A stretch of DNA of 64,000 nucleotides, from NCBI GenBank assembly GCA_016788295.1, contig JAEUSY010000023.1, positions 1 through 64,000 on the forward strand. Direction: 5' to 3'. The notes beneath the pieces are model-generated. The model was not told the DNA's origin, did not search any database, and saw only the letters and a list, made by a program, of their open reading frames with translations. This DNA is from Flavobacteriales bacterium (GTDB lineage: Bacteria; Bacteroidota; Bacteroidia; Flavobacteriales_F; PHOS-HE28). Shown piece after piece: positions 50,320 to 60,338 of the stretch. Position 1 is the first letter of the stretch; each line of letters starts with the position of its first letter. A program made the position numbers and the translations under genes.

Positions 50320-50466
50320 AGTGGAAAGTCGGGAGTTCCAAATGCCCCCGCTACACCCATTTACAGGCCGTCGAAGGTAGCTGGCGGATGCGGTCTGAAC
50401 GCCCGCCACACAATGATCCGGCCCGGAACGCGTACCATTAGCGCCCATCGGCCATCTTTGCACACC

Positions 50467-51951
50467 TTGAAACGCCTCCTCGCCCTCCTCCCCTTCGTGG
50501 TCGTGCTGCTGGCATTGCCGGGCTGCCGCAAAGAGGAGATGTTCTCCGACGACACGTCCATCCGGCTGAACTTCAGCCAGGAAGAGGTGCTCTTCGATAC
50601 CATCTTCACCACGGTGGGCTCGGTGACCAAGCGCTTCGTGGCCCGCAACAGCTCCTCGAACGCGGTACGGGTGAACATCCGCTTGGAGGGTGGCAGCCCC
50701 TCCCCCTTCCGCATCAACGTGGACGGTGCGACCGGCACCACCTTCAACGACGTGGAGATCCTGGGCGGTGACAGCATCTATGTGTTCGTAGAGGCCACCC
50801 TGGGGCCCGGCGGCTCCAGCACACCCTTCATCATCGAGGACCGGATCCTGTTCAACACCAACGGGAATGAACAACCCGTGAAGCTGGTGGCCTGGGGACA
50901 GGACGCGCACTTCTTCTACCCGGACCGCAACACGCCGGGGCTCCCCCCCTACAGCATCATCGCTGGGTTGGACGACAATGGACAGACCACGTGCGAGACC
51001 GTGAACTGGCCCAACGACAAGCCCTATGTGATCTATGGCTACGCCGTGGTGGACTCGTGCAGCACGTTGAGCATCGACCCCGGCGTACGGGTGTACGTGC
51101 ATGGCGGCGGCGGTCTCTGGATCTACCGCTGGGGCAAGGTGCAGGCGAACGGCACGCTGACCGAGCCCATCACCTTCCAAAGCGACCGCCTTGAACCCGC
51201 CTACGCCGGACTACCCGGCCAGTGGGACCGCATTTGGGTAAACGATGGCCCCACCGGGAACGACAACGTGTTCACCAACGTGATCATCAAGAACGCCTTG
51301 GTGGGGGTGCAGTGCGAGACCTGGCCACTGGTGCCCGATGCCCCGACCAGTGCTGCCAAGGTGGTGCTGAACAACGTGCGGATCCTGAACTGCAGCGCAG
51401 CGGGCATCCTCAGTCGCAATTTCAGCATCGAAAGCAACAACCTGTTCGTGGGCGATTGCGGGCAGTACAGTGTCGCGCTCACTGGCGGCGGCAACTACTT
51501 CTTCAACCACAGCACCATTGCCAACTTGTGGGGCTTCAGTGTGCGTCAAACACCGGCGTTCTACTTGAACAATCTTTACGCCGACATCAACGGGACAGTG
51601 CAAGTGCGTGATATCACGGCGAGCACCTTCCAGAACAGCATCATCCACGGCACGCTGCCCAACGAGTTCCAACTGGAGTTCAACGAGCTATCGACGCCGG
51701 TGCTGAGCTTCCGGAACATGCTCCTGAAGACCGACCAGAACACCAGTGGCGCGTTCTTCGATCAGAATACCATCTACCGGAACCAGAGCCCAGGCTTCGT
51801 GAACAGCGTTGAACGCGACTTCCACCTGACGGCCAATGCTTTCGCGAGGAACCTCGGTATCACCTCTTCTGCGGTGAACGACCTTGACGGCAACCTGCGC
51901 AACTGCGACGGAGGAGGTTGGGACCTTGGCTGCTACGAGTACTGCAACTAA
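50467..51951 (+). CDS. Lipoprotein with right-handed beta-helix domain
   Basis: 494 residues starting at a TTG: (M)[23 protein letters not shown], with a lipobox (LPGC). The TTG lies 6 nt after a CATCTTTG -7-like box (50453-50460), which supports it as a near-leaderless start; no ATG precedes the signal sequence. After an Ig-like domain (about 40-130), a beta-helix occupies about 200-440 ('[14 protein letters not shown]', '[31 protein letters not shown]', '[10 protein letters not shown]'). The C-terminal '[22 protein letters not shown]' is the choice-of-anchor Q type ending. Likely a surface or periplasmic carbohydrate-related lipoprotein; substrate unknown. Confidence 0.82.
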   Translation: MKRLLALLPFVVVLLALPGCRKEEMFSDDTSIRLNFSQEEVLFDTIFTTVGSVTKRFVARNSSSNAVRVNIRLEGGSPSPFRINVDGATGTTFNDVEILGGDSIYVFVEATLGPGGSSTPFIIEDRILFNTNGNEQPVKLVAWGQDAHFFYPDRNTPGLPPYSIIAGLDDNGQTTCETVNWPNDKPYVIYGYAVVDSCSTLSIDPGVRVYVHGGGGLWIYRWGKVQANGTLTEPITFQSDRLEPAYAGLPGQWDRIWVNDGPTGNDNVFTNVIIKNALVGVQCETWPLVPDAPTSAAKVVLNNVRILNCSAAGILSRNFSIESNNLFVGDCGQYSVALTGGGNYFFNHSTIANLWGFSVRQTPAFYLNNLYADINGTVQVRDITASTFQNSIIHGTLPNEFQLEFNELSTPVLSFRNMLLKTDQNTSGAFFDQNTIYRNQSPGFVNSVERDFHLTANAFARNLGITSSAVNDLDGNLRNCDGGGWDLGCYEYCN

Positions 51952-53051
51952 GGTAGTCCCAGCAGGAACTTCAAGGTATCCACCCCATCGGCGTAGTCGC
52001 TCAGCTGAGGCTGTTGGGCCTGGCCGAACGGCACATGGCCATGGCCCACCCTGCACTGCACCTGCTCCGCCTGTTCGGCAAGGCGGGCATCGAGGGCGTT
52101 GATATCGCTGTAGCGTTCGTAGAACACGGCTGATACCGGGCTGGCCAGCGCGGCATCCTCCTTCAGCAGCACGAATCCGTTCTCCAGGAAGTCCACGCGG
52201 TCCAACAGCCAAAGAGCCCGCGTATAATCATAGTTGTTGCCGTACTTCTTGTGGTTCACAATGGGGTGCCACGGGTAAAGGCCCTTGAACACACGGTCCA
52301 GATCGAAGTCCTTCGGTACGAAGAGCTTGGCCACGTTGCGGCAGCCCAGCCCGAAATAGCGGAACACGTCCTCGCCCAGCGCCTCCAGTTCGGCCGCGGA
52401 CTCGGTGCCATCCAGCACGGCCACGCTCACCCGGCTCTTGCGCACAATGCGCGGCAGGTGGCCGAAATAGTGCTCGAAATAGCGGGCCGTGTTGGTGCTT
52501 CCCGTGGCGATGACGGCATCCACCTCGCCCAGTTTATCCGTGCTGAAGTGGATCTGCTGCGCGGTGCCCGGCGCGAAGTGATCCAGCACTTGCATGAGCG
52601 CGGGGATCAGTTCGGGGTCCTGCGAGGAGGTCTTTACCCGGGCACGGTGCCCACTGATCCATACGCACAGCACATCGTGCAGGCCCACCAAGGGCACGTT
52701 GCCGGCCAGGATCAGGCCCACCACACGTTGGGGGGCGCGGGGCGTGTTCAACTCCGGGTAGGCCGCTGTCCAGGTCGCAATGGAAGTGGGCGTCAGCTGG
52801 GCGCCCCATGCGGCGAAGGCATGGCGAACGTTCTCCTCGGTGGCCCAGCCGTTGCGCACTGCGGCTTCGCGTACCAGACGATCGAGCCGCTCGTACTCGG
52901 TACGGTCGAGGCCGATCACATGCCCAGGCCACTCCTGCGCCGCACCCACGGCGGCCATCACCTTGCCCAGTTGGGCCAAGGCCGCGCTGCGCTGCTCCAT
53001 GGAAGGGAATGCCGATCGAACCATCTCCGGTCCAGTGCTGTTGATGCTCAT
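51948..53051 (-). CDS. LuxC-type acyl-CoA reductase
   Basis: 367 residues of the LuxC/acyl-CoA reductase family, an aldehyde-dehydrogenase relative that reduces acyl-CoA or acyl-protein to aldehyde. Landmarks: 'RVVGLILAGNVPLVGLHDVLCVWISGHRARVKTSSQDPELIPAL', 'DAVIATGSTNTARYFEHYFGHLPRIVRKSRVSVAVLDG' and the cysteine of 'YFGLGCRNVAKLFVP'. No other lux-type genes are nearby. It diverges from a 4Fe-4S ferredoxin gene followed by serC-serA. The frame extends upstream to 53495 only as antisense; the ATG at 53051 is preceded by a TACTTTTG box. Confidence 0.88.
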   Translation of the reverse strand: MSINSTGPEMVRSAFPSMEQRSAALAQLGKVMAAVGAAQEWPGHVIGLDRTEYERLDRLVREAAVRNGWATEENVRHAFAAWGAQLTPTSIATWTAAYPELNTPRAPQRVVGLILAGNVPLVGLHDVLCVWISGHRARVKTSSQDPELIPALMQVLDHFAPGTAQQIHFSTDKLGEVDAVIATGSTNTARYFEHYFGHLPRIVRKSRVSVAVLDGTESAAELEALGEDVFRYFGLGCRNVAKLFVPKDFDLDRVFKGLYPWHPIVNHKKYGNNYDYTRALWLLDRVDFLENGFVLLKEDAALASPVSAVFYERYSDINALDARLAEQAEQVQCRVGHGHVPFGQAQQPQLSDYADGVDTLKFLLGLP

Positions 53052-53099
53052 ATCTTTGCCACGCCTTCGCTGCCATTCTGGCAAAGGCCCACAAAAGTA
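53051..53099. promoter_or_regulatory. Overlapping divergent promoters (acyl-CoA reductase / ferredoxin)
   Basis: A plus-strand TATCTTTG (53051-53058) sits against the start codon of the minus-strand gene, while a minus-strand TACTTTTG (53092-53099) lies 40 nt upstream of that gene. The two boxes point away from each other's genes across the same ~50 bp, so transcription of each passes through the other's promoter. Confidence 0.5.
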
Positions 53100-53111
53100 G
53101 ACCGTACCGCC

Positions 53112-53459
53112 ATGGCGATCATGATCACCGACGAATGCATCAACTGTGGTGCATGTGAACCCGAATGTCCGAACAACGCCATCTATGAGGGTGGCACGGA
53201 ATGGCGGTTGTCGGACGGCACCTCGCTGAAGGGCGCCCAGACCACGCCCATGGGGAACAGCTACGACGCGGATAGCGCGCAGAAGCCCGTGGCCATGGAC
53301 GTGTACTACATCGTTACCGACAAGTGCACCGAATGCACCGGTTTCCACGATGAGCCCCAGTGCGCCGCCGTTTGCCCGGTGGATTGCTGTGTGGACGACC
53401 CCGACCACCGCGAGACCAAGGAGCAGCTCCTCGCCAAGAAGGAGTTCATGCACCTCTGA
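53112..53459 (+). CDS. 4Fe-4S dicluster ferredoxin
   Basis: 115 residues. The first cluster is C-x2-C-x2-C-x3-CP in 'CINCGACEPECPNNAIYEGG'. The second is 'CTECTGFHDEPQCAAVCPVDCC' with an expanded loop, the pattern of the YfhL/Alvin-type bacterial 2[4Fe-4S] ferredoxins. A ~45-residue insertion separates the clusters. It probably donates low-potential electrons, possibly to the divergent acyl-CoA reductase or another oxidoreductase. ATG at 53112, 54 nt after a TATCTTTG box. Confidence 0.93.
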   Translation: MAIMITDECINCGACEPECPNNAIYEGGTEWRLSDGTSLKGAQTTPMGNSYDADSAQKPVAMDVYYIVTDKCTECTGFHDEPQCAAVCPVDCCVDDPDHRETKEQLLAKKEFMHL

Positions 53460-53524
53460 GAAGCCCGTTGCCCGGTGCCCGCAAAGGGCACGCACTTTGT
53501 CGTTCCCGGAAGCGTTCGTTCAAT

Positions 53525-54370
53525 ATGCGGATCGCACTCCTCTTCTCCGCCTTCCTCTTCCTTCTGCAGGCGCGGTCGCAGGACAATTGGCGCATGGACC
53601 TCATCGCCAGTGCCAAAGGACTGCCGGCCGCCCGCAGCGATGACGAACGCGACTCCCTCGACCTGCGCATCAAGGCCGGGCTGAAGCGCCTCTTCGAGAC
53701 CCCTGACCTGTTCACGGCCGACCTGAAGGACATCCCACTGAGCCGGGTAGACGCACCCGATGGCACCTTCCGCCTGTTCACCTGGAACCTGCCCAACGCC
53801 ATGGGAGGCCACCGCTACGAGGGCTTGCTGATGGTGCAGCTCGGTAAGAAGCGTGCCCTGCACGAGCTCCGCGACCGCACCGCTGAATTGAACACGCCGG
53901 AGATCCCTGAGCTGGGTCCCGAACGATGGTATGGCGCGTTGTACTACCAGGTGGTGCCCGTGAAAAAAGGCGGCAAGACCTACTACACCCTGCTGGGCTG
54001 GAAGGGCTACAGCAAGGTGGAGACGCGCAAAGTGGTGGAGGTACTGAGCTTCAAGGGCGGCAAGCCGCGTTTCGGGGCGCCGCTGTTCGGTGCAGGTAAA
54101 TTGAAGAAACACCGGCTGGTGTTCGGCTATTCCTTCCAAGCGAGCATGGCCTTGCGTTACGAGCCCGCCCAACAGCGTATCGTGCTGGACCATCTGGTAC
54201 CGGCACGTGCCGATCAGGAAGGCCAATGGGCGTTCTACGGACCGGACCTGAGCTACGACGCCTATGTGTGGGACAAGGGCCAATGGCAGTACGTGCGCGA
54301 CATCGATGCACGTGATGGCCAACGCGACGGCAAGCCCTACAAGGCCCCACCGAAGGCACCGAAACCTTGA
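53525..54370 (+). CDS. Secreted protein of unknown function
   Basis: 281 residues. Signal peptide MRIALLFSAFLFLLQARSQ. The mature part is polar with no membrane helix; recognisable stretches are 'FRLFTWNLPNAMGGHRYEGLLMVQLGKKRALHELRD' and 'YYQVVPVKKGGKTYYTLLGWKGYSKVETRKVVEVLSF', and a Lys/Pro-rich tail (YKAPPKAPKP). I cannot name the family, though 'ALYY.V...K.GGK.YYTLLGWKG' recurs in Bacteroidota hypothetical proteins. It lies between the ferredoxin and serC. Confidence 0.78.
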   Translation: MRIALLFSAFLFLLQARSQDNWRMDLIASAKGLPAARSDDERDSLDLRIKAGLKRLFETPDLFTADLKDIPLSRVDAPDGTFRLFTWNLPNAMGGHRYEGLLMVQLGKKRALHELRDRTAELNTPEIPELGPERWYGALYYQVVPVKKGGKTYYTLLGWKGYSKVETRKVVEVLSFKGGKPRFGAPLFGAGKLKKHRLVFGYSFQASMALRYEPAQQRIVLDHLVPARADQEGQWAFYGPDLSYDAYVWDKGQWQYVRDIDARDGQRDGKPYKAPPKAPKP

Positions 54371-54438
54371 ACGGCGCGGCCGCCGCAACACGTTGATATC
54401 TGGTGTGGATCCTTCCGGCGCGCTCGGTCGCATCCCAA

Positions 54439-54446
54439 TACCTTTG
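54439..54446 (+). promoter_or_regulatory. -7 element TACCTTTG of the serC-serA operon
   Basis: TACCTTTG, identical to the boxes before the transaldolase and paaI, lies 35 nt before the serC ATG. Confidence 0.55.
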
Positions 54447-54481
54447 CCGCCCAGAAACACCCCAACAAGAAGGTCGCCACC

Positions 54482-55555
54482 ATGAAAAAGGTCCACAACT
54501 ACAGTGCAGGCCCCTGCATCCTGCCACGTGAAGTGTTCGAGAAGGCCGCACAGGCGGTGCTCGACTTCGAGGGCAGCGGGCTCAGCATCCTGGAGATCAG
54601 CCACCGCAGCAAGCCCTTCGAGGCCGTGATGACCAAGGCCCAGGCACTGGTGAAGGAACTATTGGGGGCGCCCGATCACTACCAAGTGGTGTTCCTGGGC
54701 GGCGGTGCCAGCATGGGCTTCCACATGATCCCGCAGAACTACATGAAGCCCGGCGGGAAAGCGGCCTACGCCAACACCGGCGAATGGGCAACGCGCGCCA
54801 TCAAGGAATCGAAGATGTTCGGCGACACGGTGGTGGTGGCCAGCAGCGAGGACAAGAACTTCAGCTACATCCCCAAAGGCTTCGACATTCCCGGGGATGT
54901 CGACTACTTCCACTTCACCAGCAACAACACCATCTTCGGCACGCAGTACAAGCAGTTCCCGAAGAGCCCTGTGCCGGTGATCTGCGACATGAGCAGCGAC
55001 ATCTTCAGCCGTCCGGTGAACGTGGCCGACTTCGCGCTGATCTACGCCGGCGCACAGAAGAACATGGGACCTGCGGGCGCCACGGTGTACCTGATGGACC
55101 CCGAGAAGCTCGGCAAGACCGGCCGCAAGCTGAGCCCCATGATGGACCTGAAGAACCACGCCGACAAGGAGAGCATGTACAACACGCCGCCGGTGTATGC
55201 CGTGTACGTGAGCATGCTCACCATGGAGTGGATGAAGCGCATGGGCGGAGTAGCCGCCATGGAACAGCGCAACGCCGCCAAGGCCAAGCTGCTGTACGAT
55301 GCCATCGACCGCCTGCCGATCTTCAAGGGCACCACGGCCGTGGAGGACCGCAGCATGATGAATGCAACCTTCGTGCTGAACGATGCGTCCCTCGAACCCG
55401 CCTTCGATGCCCTCTGGAAAGAGGCCAACATCAGCGGCATCCGTGGCCACCGCAGTGTGGGTGGATACCGCGCCAGCATGTACAACGCACTGCCCATTGA
55501 GAGCGTGCAGGCACTGGTGGACGTGATGGAACATTTCGCAACAACCCACGGATAG
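54482..55555 (+). CDS. serC: Phosphoserine aminotransferase
   Basis: 357 residues. A PLP enzyme of serine and pyridoxal phosphate synthesis that converts 3-phosphohydroxypyruvate to phosphoserine. Motifs: N-terminal 'VHNYSAGPCILPREVFEKAAQ', 'SHRSKPFEAVM', 'VVFLGGGASMGFHMIPQNYM', the PLP lysine in 'YAGAQKNMGPAGATVYLMD', and C-terminal 'GIRGHRSVGGYRASMYNALPIESVQALVDVM'. The length is normal. It is the first gene of a compact run with serA (8-bp gap), DUF1015 and a YggS gene. Confidence 0.96.
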   Translation: MKKVHNYSAGPCILPREVFEKAAQAVLDFEGSGLSILEISHRSKPFEAVMTKAQALVKELLGAPDHYQVVFLGGGASMGFHMIPQNYMKPGGKAAYANTGEWATRAIKESKMFGDTVVVASSEDKNFSYIPKGFDIPGDVDYFHFTSNNTIFGTQYKQFPKSPVPVICDMSSDIFSRPVNVADFALIYAGAQKNMGPAGATVYLMDPEKLGKTGRKLSPMMDLKNHADKESMYNTPPVYAVYVSMLTMEWMKRMGGVAAMEQRNAAKAKLLYDAIDRLPIFKGTTAVEDRSMMNATFVLNDASLEPAFDALWKEANISGIRGHRSVGGYRASMYNALPIESVQALVDVMEHFATTHG

Positions 55556-55563
55556 GAACGATC

Positions 55564-56532
55564 ATGCGCGTACACGCCAACGACGGTATTGCGGCCACGG
55601 CCAATGCCGCCCTGCAGGAGGAAGGATTCAAGGTGACCACCGACAGCATTCCGCAGGAAAAGCTGGCGGACTACCTCAACGCCGAAAAGGTGGACGTGCT
55701 GCTTGTGCGCAGTGCCACCAAGGTCCGAAAGGACCTGATCGACGCCTGCCCCGGGCTTAAGCTCATTGGGCGCGGCGGTGTGGGCCTTGACAACATCGAT
55801 GTGAAGCACGCCGAGGCCAAGGGCATCCCCGTGATCAACACGCCGGCCTCCTCCTCCATCTCGGTGGCGGAACTGGTGATGGCCCATCTTTTCGGCCTGA
55901 TGCGCAACCTGCACAAGGCCAACCGCCGCATGCCCGGCGAAGGCCTCAGCAAGTTCAAGGAACTGAAGAAGGAATACGAGAAAGGCAGCGAGGTGCGCGG
56001 TAAGACGCTGGCCGTTGTGGGCTTCGGCCGCATTGGCCAATGGACCGCACGCTACGCCCTGGGCTGCGGCATGAAGGTGATCTACGTGGACAACCACGCC
56101 ACTGCCGAGGCCATTGAAATGGAGATCGGCGGAAACACCGTGCGCGTGCCCGTGAAAATGGTGACCATGGACGAGATGCTGGCCCAGGCCGATGCCATCA
56201 GCCTGCACGTTCCGGCGCAGAAGGACGGTCGCGCCATACTGGGCAAGGCCGAACTGCAGCGCGTAAAACCCGGTGTGGTGATCGTGAACACGGCCCGCGG
56301 TGGCAGTGTGGACGAGGACGCCCTGCTGGAGGCCCTGAAGGACGGCCGTGTGAAAGGCGCCGCGCTTGATGTGTTCGTTGGCGAGCCCGAACCCCGTGCC
56401 GACCTGCTGGCACAGGACAACCTGAGCCTGAGCCCCCACATCGGGGCCGCCACGGCAGAGGCCCAAGGCCGCGTGGGCGATGAACTGGTGGACCGCATCC
56501 TCAGCTGGCGTTCGAGCGTTACGGTGAACTGA
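55564..56532 (+). CDS. serA: D-3-phosphoglycerate dehydrogenase, short form
   Basis: 322 residues. It oxidises 3-phosphoglycerate, the committed step of serine synthesis. 'LIGRGGVGLDNIDVKHAEAKGIPVINTPASSSISVAELVMAHLFGLMRN' and the NAD-binding 'KTLAVVGFGRIGQWTARYALGCGMKVIYVDN' are typical, with the catalytic Arg, Glu and His carried by 'VNTARGGSVDEDALLEAL', 'DVFVGEPEPRADLL' and 'SLSPHIGAATAEAQ'. There is no ACT or allosteric domain, so serine feedback of the E. coli type is not expected. It follows serC by 8 bp and overlaps the next start by one base. Confidence 0.93.
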   Translation: MRVHANDGIAATANAALQEEGFKVTTDSIPQEKLADYLNAEKVDVLLVRSATKVRKDLIDACPGLKLIGRGGVGLDNIDVKHAEAKGIPVINTPASSSISVAELVMAHLFGLMRNLHKANRRMPGEGLSKFKELKKEYEKGSEVRGKTLAVVGFGRIGQWTARYALGCGMKVIYVDNHATAEAIEMEIGGNTVRVPVKMVTMDEMLAQADAISLHVPAQKDGRAILGKAELQRVKPGVVIVNTARGGSVDEDALLEALKDGRVKGAALDVFVGEPEPRADLLAQDNLSLSPHIGAATAEAQGRVGDELVDRILSWRSSVTVN

Positions 56533-57749
56533 TGATCGAGCTGCGTCCGTTCCGCGCCTGGCGTGCAGCGCCGGACAAGGCCCACCTGGTGGGATCGCGC
56601 AGCTATGTGTCGTACACGCCCGAACAGCTCAGCGAAAAGCTGGCCGGCAACCCGTACACCTTCCTGCACGTGGTACACCCCGACACACAGGGCAGTGCGC
56701 CGGAACCTGCCGACCGTCGCGAACGCTTCCTGCGTACCCGCCATGCTTTCAAGGCCTTCTGCGACGAGGGCATCCTGGTGCGCGATGCCGAGCCGTGCAT
56801 TTACGTGTACGAGCAGACCGGACGCGGCAACACCACGCGGGGCATCATCACCGGCGTTAGCGTGGAGGCCTACCGAGACGGCCGCATCAAGGTGCACGAA
56901 CAGACGCTTACGGCACGTGAGCAGCTTTTTGTGGACTACCTGCAACACACCGGCGTGAACGCTGAACCCGTGCTGCTGGCCACCCCCGATGGCACAGCTT
57001 GGGAAGCGCTGCTGGACCCCATCACCAACAGGCGACCCGACCACGATTTCAGCACCACCGACCGGGTGCGCCATCGCTTGTGGGCCTGCACGGACGTGAA
57101 GCTCCGCGAGGACCTTCAACGCCGATTCGCCGAGATACCCGCGCTATACATTGCCGACGGGCACCACCGCATGGCCTCCAGCGCCGGCCTCGCCGACCGC
57201 GAACAGGCCACCGACGTGGACCCCAAGGCCTGGTGCCTGGCCTACATCGTGCCGCGCCAGCAGCTCTACATCTACAACTTCGACCGGGTGGTGCGTGGCC
57301 TCAATGGCCACAGTATCGGCTCGTTCCGAGAGGCGCTTGCCCAAGTAGGCGAACTGCGGCCCGTGGCGGCACCTTGGGCCGGTCCCGGTTCCGTGGCCGT
57401 GTACCTTGCCGGCCAGTGGTACTCCCTCGCCCTACCTCATGCTGAAGGTGCAGCGGCCGACCGGCTGGATGCCGCGCGCCTCAACACCGCCGTGCTCGCG
57501 CCCGTGCTCGGCATCCACGACCTGCGCACCGACCCGCGTGTACACTTCGTGCCCGGCACCAGCGGCACCCACGAACTACAACGCCAGGTGGACAACGGCG
57601 AGGCCGACGTGGCCTTCCACCTGCACCCTGTGCAATTCGCCGAGCTGCAGGCCGTGGCGGACAGTGGCGGCATCATGCCCCCGAAAAGCACCTACATCGA
57701 ACCCAAGCTCCGCAGCGGGTTCACCGTGTATTCGCTGGAAGATGTGTGA
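56532..57749 (+). CDS. DUF1015 family protein
   Basis: 405 residues. Starts MIELRPFRAWRAAPDKAHLVGSRSYVSYTPEQLSEKLAGNPYTFLHVVHPD and has the family's 'YIADGHHRMASSAGLADRE' and 'HFVPGT' segments, then 'HLHPVQFAELQAVADSGGIMPPKSTYIEPKLRSGFTVYSLED' at the C-terminus. Function is unproven, but this gene constantly follows serC-serA in Bacteroidota, so a link with serine or PLP metabolism is likely. TGATG overlap with serA. The next gene begins right after its stop. Confidence 0.93.
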   Translation: MIELRPFRAWRAAPDKAHLVGSRSYVSYTPEQLSEKLAGNPYTFLHVVHPDTQGSAPEPADRRERFLRTRHAFKAFCDEGILVRDAEPCIYVYEQTGRGNTTRGIITGVSVEAYRDGRIKVHEQTLTAREQLFVDYLQHTGVNAEPVLLATPDGTAWEALLDPITNRRPDHDFSTTDRVRHRLWACTDVKLREDLQRRFAEIPALYIADGHHRMASSAGLADREQATDVDPKAWCLAYIVPRQQLYIYNFDRVVRGLNGHSIGSFREALAQVGELRPVAAPWAGPGSVAVYLAGQWYSLALPHAEGAAADRLDAARLNTAVLAPVLGIHDLRTDPRVHFVPGTSGTHELQRQVDNGEADVAFHLHPVQFAELQAVADSGGIMPPKSTYIEPKLRSGFTVYSLEDV

Positions 57750-57779
57750 GTGCGAGATAGCGCGCTGAAGACCGAAGGC

Positions 57780-58463
<684 letters not shown>

Positions 58464-58553
58464 GATCCCCGTCCATCGCCTGATCCTTCAGGCAACCTTG
58501 GTTGAAACCGGCGTCTACATCATATACCTTTCGGAGGCCCGAACCGATCGCCC

Positions 58554-59573
58554 ATGCGTTTCACTACCCTGCTCCTCACCTCCTCGCTCCTCTTGGCCCT
58601 TCCGCTCGCCGCCCAGCGCAATCTGGAAGTGGGTGTTGCAGTAGGCGCCACCAACTACCAGGGCGACCTCGGCAACTACGGCGGCGCCATCCAATGGAAC
58701 GGCTTCAGGCCGGGCGTGCAGGTCTCGTTCCGCGACTTCCTGAACAACCCGAAGCGCTACGTGACCCGCTCGCTCACCACCGAAGTGCGGGCCGGCTGGT
58801 ACCGCGTGGGCTACGAGGAGAGCGACATGATCAAGGGCATGGACGTGAGCGAACTGCGCAACTACAAGCGCGGCCTCGGTTTCCGCACCGACCTCGTGGG
58901 CGCATCGGGCCATTTGGTGCTCAACGCCTACCGCGAGCCCTACCAGCCGCTCTTCCAACAGCGCTTCTTCATGTTCTTCCAAGTGGGCCTCGGCGTGTAC
59001 TACGGGCGCCCAAAGGCCGACCTGTTCACGGGCGACATCAACATTGCCAACCGTTACCATTTCTGGGAAGATGGCACCGTGCGTAATGGCCCCCGCGAGG
59101 ACCCCAACGCGCAAGTGATCGAGCGCGATGGCAAGTACGAGACAGACCTCTACTCGTGGGTGACCGAAGGCTCGGGCACGGTGAGCGATGTGAACAACCT
59201 GAGCCGTCCTTCGCCCTGGCACGTGGCCATGCCCATGGGCTTCGGGCTGCGGTACATGCTCACCAAGAAGCTCAGCGTGGGCATGGAGTTCAGCTACATG
59301 ATGTTCTTCGACGACATGCTGGACAACGTGAGCGAGCGCTACGCCACCTACGCCGAGATCGACACCTACTACATGAACGACCCCACCCGGCAGGAGCTGG
59401 CGCGCTACATCAGCGACCCCACGGGCTGGGGCACCGATGGCACCGTGAGCCGCATCACCAGCCGCAGGGGCAACCCCGGACTGCTGGACAACTTCAGCTA
59501 CCTCAGCTTCGAGGTGAGCTACAAATTCAGGCGGCGCCCCGGACGGCGCAGCACCATGAGCCTGCGGATCTGA
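58554..59573 (+). CDS. DUF6089-type outer-membrane beta-barrel protein
   Basis: 339 residues. Signal peptide MRFTTLLLTSSLLLALPLAAQ. The mature protein opens 'NLEVGVAVGATNYQGDLGNYGGAIQWNGFRPGVQVSFRDFL', the 'G..NY.GDL' start of DUF6089 outer-membrane proteins. Later strands include 'HVAMPMGFGLRYMLTKKLSVGMEFSYMMFFDDMLDNVS' and the end 'YLSFEVSYKFRRRPGRR'. It is probably an envelope barrel; the family is Bacteroidota-specific and of unknown function. A TACCTTTCG sequence at 58525-58533 may be its promoter box. Confidence 0.83.
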   Translation: MRFTTLLLTSSLLLALPLAAQRNLEVGVAVGATNYQGDLGNYGGAIQWNGFRPGVQVSFRDFLNNPKRYVTRSLTTEVRAGWYRVGYEESDMIKGMDVSELRNYKRGLGFRTDLVGASGHLVLNAYREPYQPLFQQRFFMFFQVGLGVYYGRPKADLFTGDINIANRYHFWEDGTVRNGPREDPNAQVIERDGKYETDLYSWVTEGSGTVSDVNNLSRPSPWHVAMPMGFGLRYMLTKKLSVGMEFSYMMFFDDMLDNVSERYATYAEIDTYYMNDPTRQELARYISDPTGWGTDGTVSRITSRRGNPGLLDNFSYLSFEVSYKFRRRPGRRSTMSLRI

Positions 59574-59644
59574 CCGCGGCCCCTGTCAACGCCCGCCCTG
59601 CCCCACTGCATGGTGCATTGCCCCGCTGGTGCGACCTTTGCGCC

Positions 59645-60181
59645 ATGAGCGACGCAGCACCCAAGAAGAGCAAGTTGGACCTGGCCTTTGCGGCCCTATT
59701 GAGCGATGACGATGCGCAGGTGCTGACCGCGCTGGCCCGTGTGGAGGAGCAGGGCGATGCGCGCGCCATCCGTCCGCTGCTAACGGCCCTGGCCAAGAGC
59801 CGCGATGCCAAGGTGCAGCAGCGCATCACGGACATGCTCTACCAGATCAAGGTGAAGGACGCCGTGCCCGAACTGATGGCCGCCCTGGACGAGCCCACCC
59901 TGCTGGACGTGCGCCGCACCGTGCTGGCCACCTTCTGGAACGCCGGCCTCGATGTGCGCGACCACCTGGAACGTTTTGTGGACCTGGCCGTGGAAGGCGA
60001 TGCCGAAGAGTGCTTCGAGTGCTTCACCGTGATCGAGAACCAGGAGATCTGGCCCGAGAAAGCCGCCCGCCTGGGCCTCGCCAAGGCCCGCAAGGCCGCA
60101 ACTGCAGAGACCGACGCCTACAAAGGCGCCATGCTGAACGACCTGGTGACCGTGCTGGAGGAACGCTTGGGCGTGGAGTGA
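59645..60181 (+). CDS. HEAT-repeat-like protein
   Basis: 178 residues. After a short charged start (MSDAAPKKSKLDLAF), the sequence forms paired helices: 'LLSDDDAQVLTALARVEEQGDARAIRPLLTALAKSRDAKVQQRITDML' and 'VKDAVPELMAALDEPTLLDVRRTVLATFWNAGL', typical of HEAT/PBS-lyase repeats, then 'CFTVIENQEI'. There is no signal peptide. Such proteins usually act as interaction scaffolds; no partner is evident. It ends 157 bp before the recombinase gene. Confidence 0.8.
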   Translation: MSDAAPKKSKLDLAFAALLSDDDAQVLTALARVEEQGDARAIRPLLTALAKSRDAKVQQRITDMLYQIKVKDAVPELMAALDEPTLLDVRRTVLATFWNAGLDVRDHLERFVDLAVEGDAEECFECFTVIENQEIWPEKAARLGLAKARKAATAETDAYKGAMLNDLVTVLEERLGVE

Positions 60182-60338
60182 TCTGTCAGCCAGGCAAACG
60201 AGAGATCTGAGGTGGTTCACCTCCATGGTGCGAAATGGTGTCCATGGGTCATCATCCCCAATTGAGTACCGCTGTTGAGTGCGAAAACCAGGGGACTTGG
60301 AGATCATGGGATGTTGATGGTTAACTTGTTCCGTCAGC
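60182..60338. other. Leader region of the recombinase gene
   Basis: A 157-bp non-coding gap with one small perfect hairpin (GAGGTG-GTT-CACCTC, 60209-60223). GC content is lower than in flanking genes. No promoter box with full consensus was found. Confidence 0.4.

Noticed and set aside
51948-53459. A bioluminescence (lux) locus
   Set aside because: Only the LuxC-type reductase is present; no luciferase, LuxD or LuxE genes occur, and the neighbourhood is serine biosynthesis.
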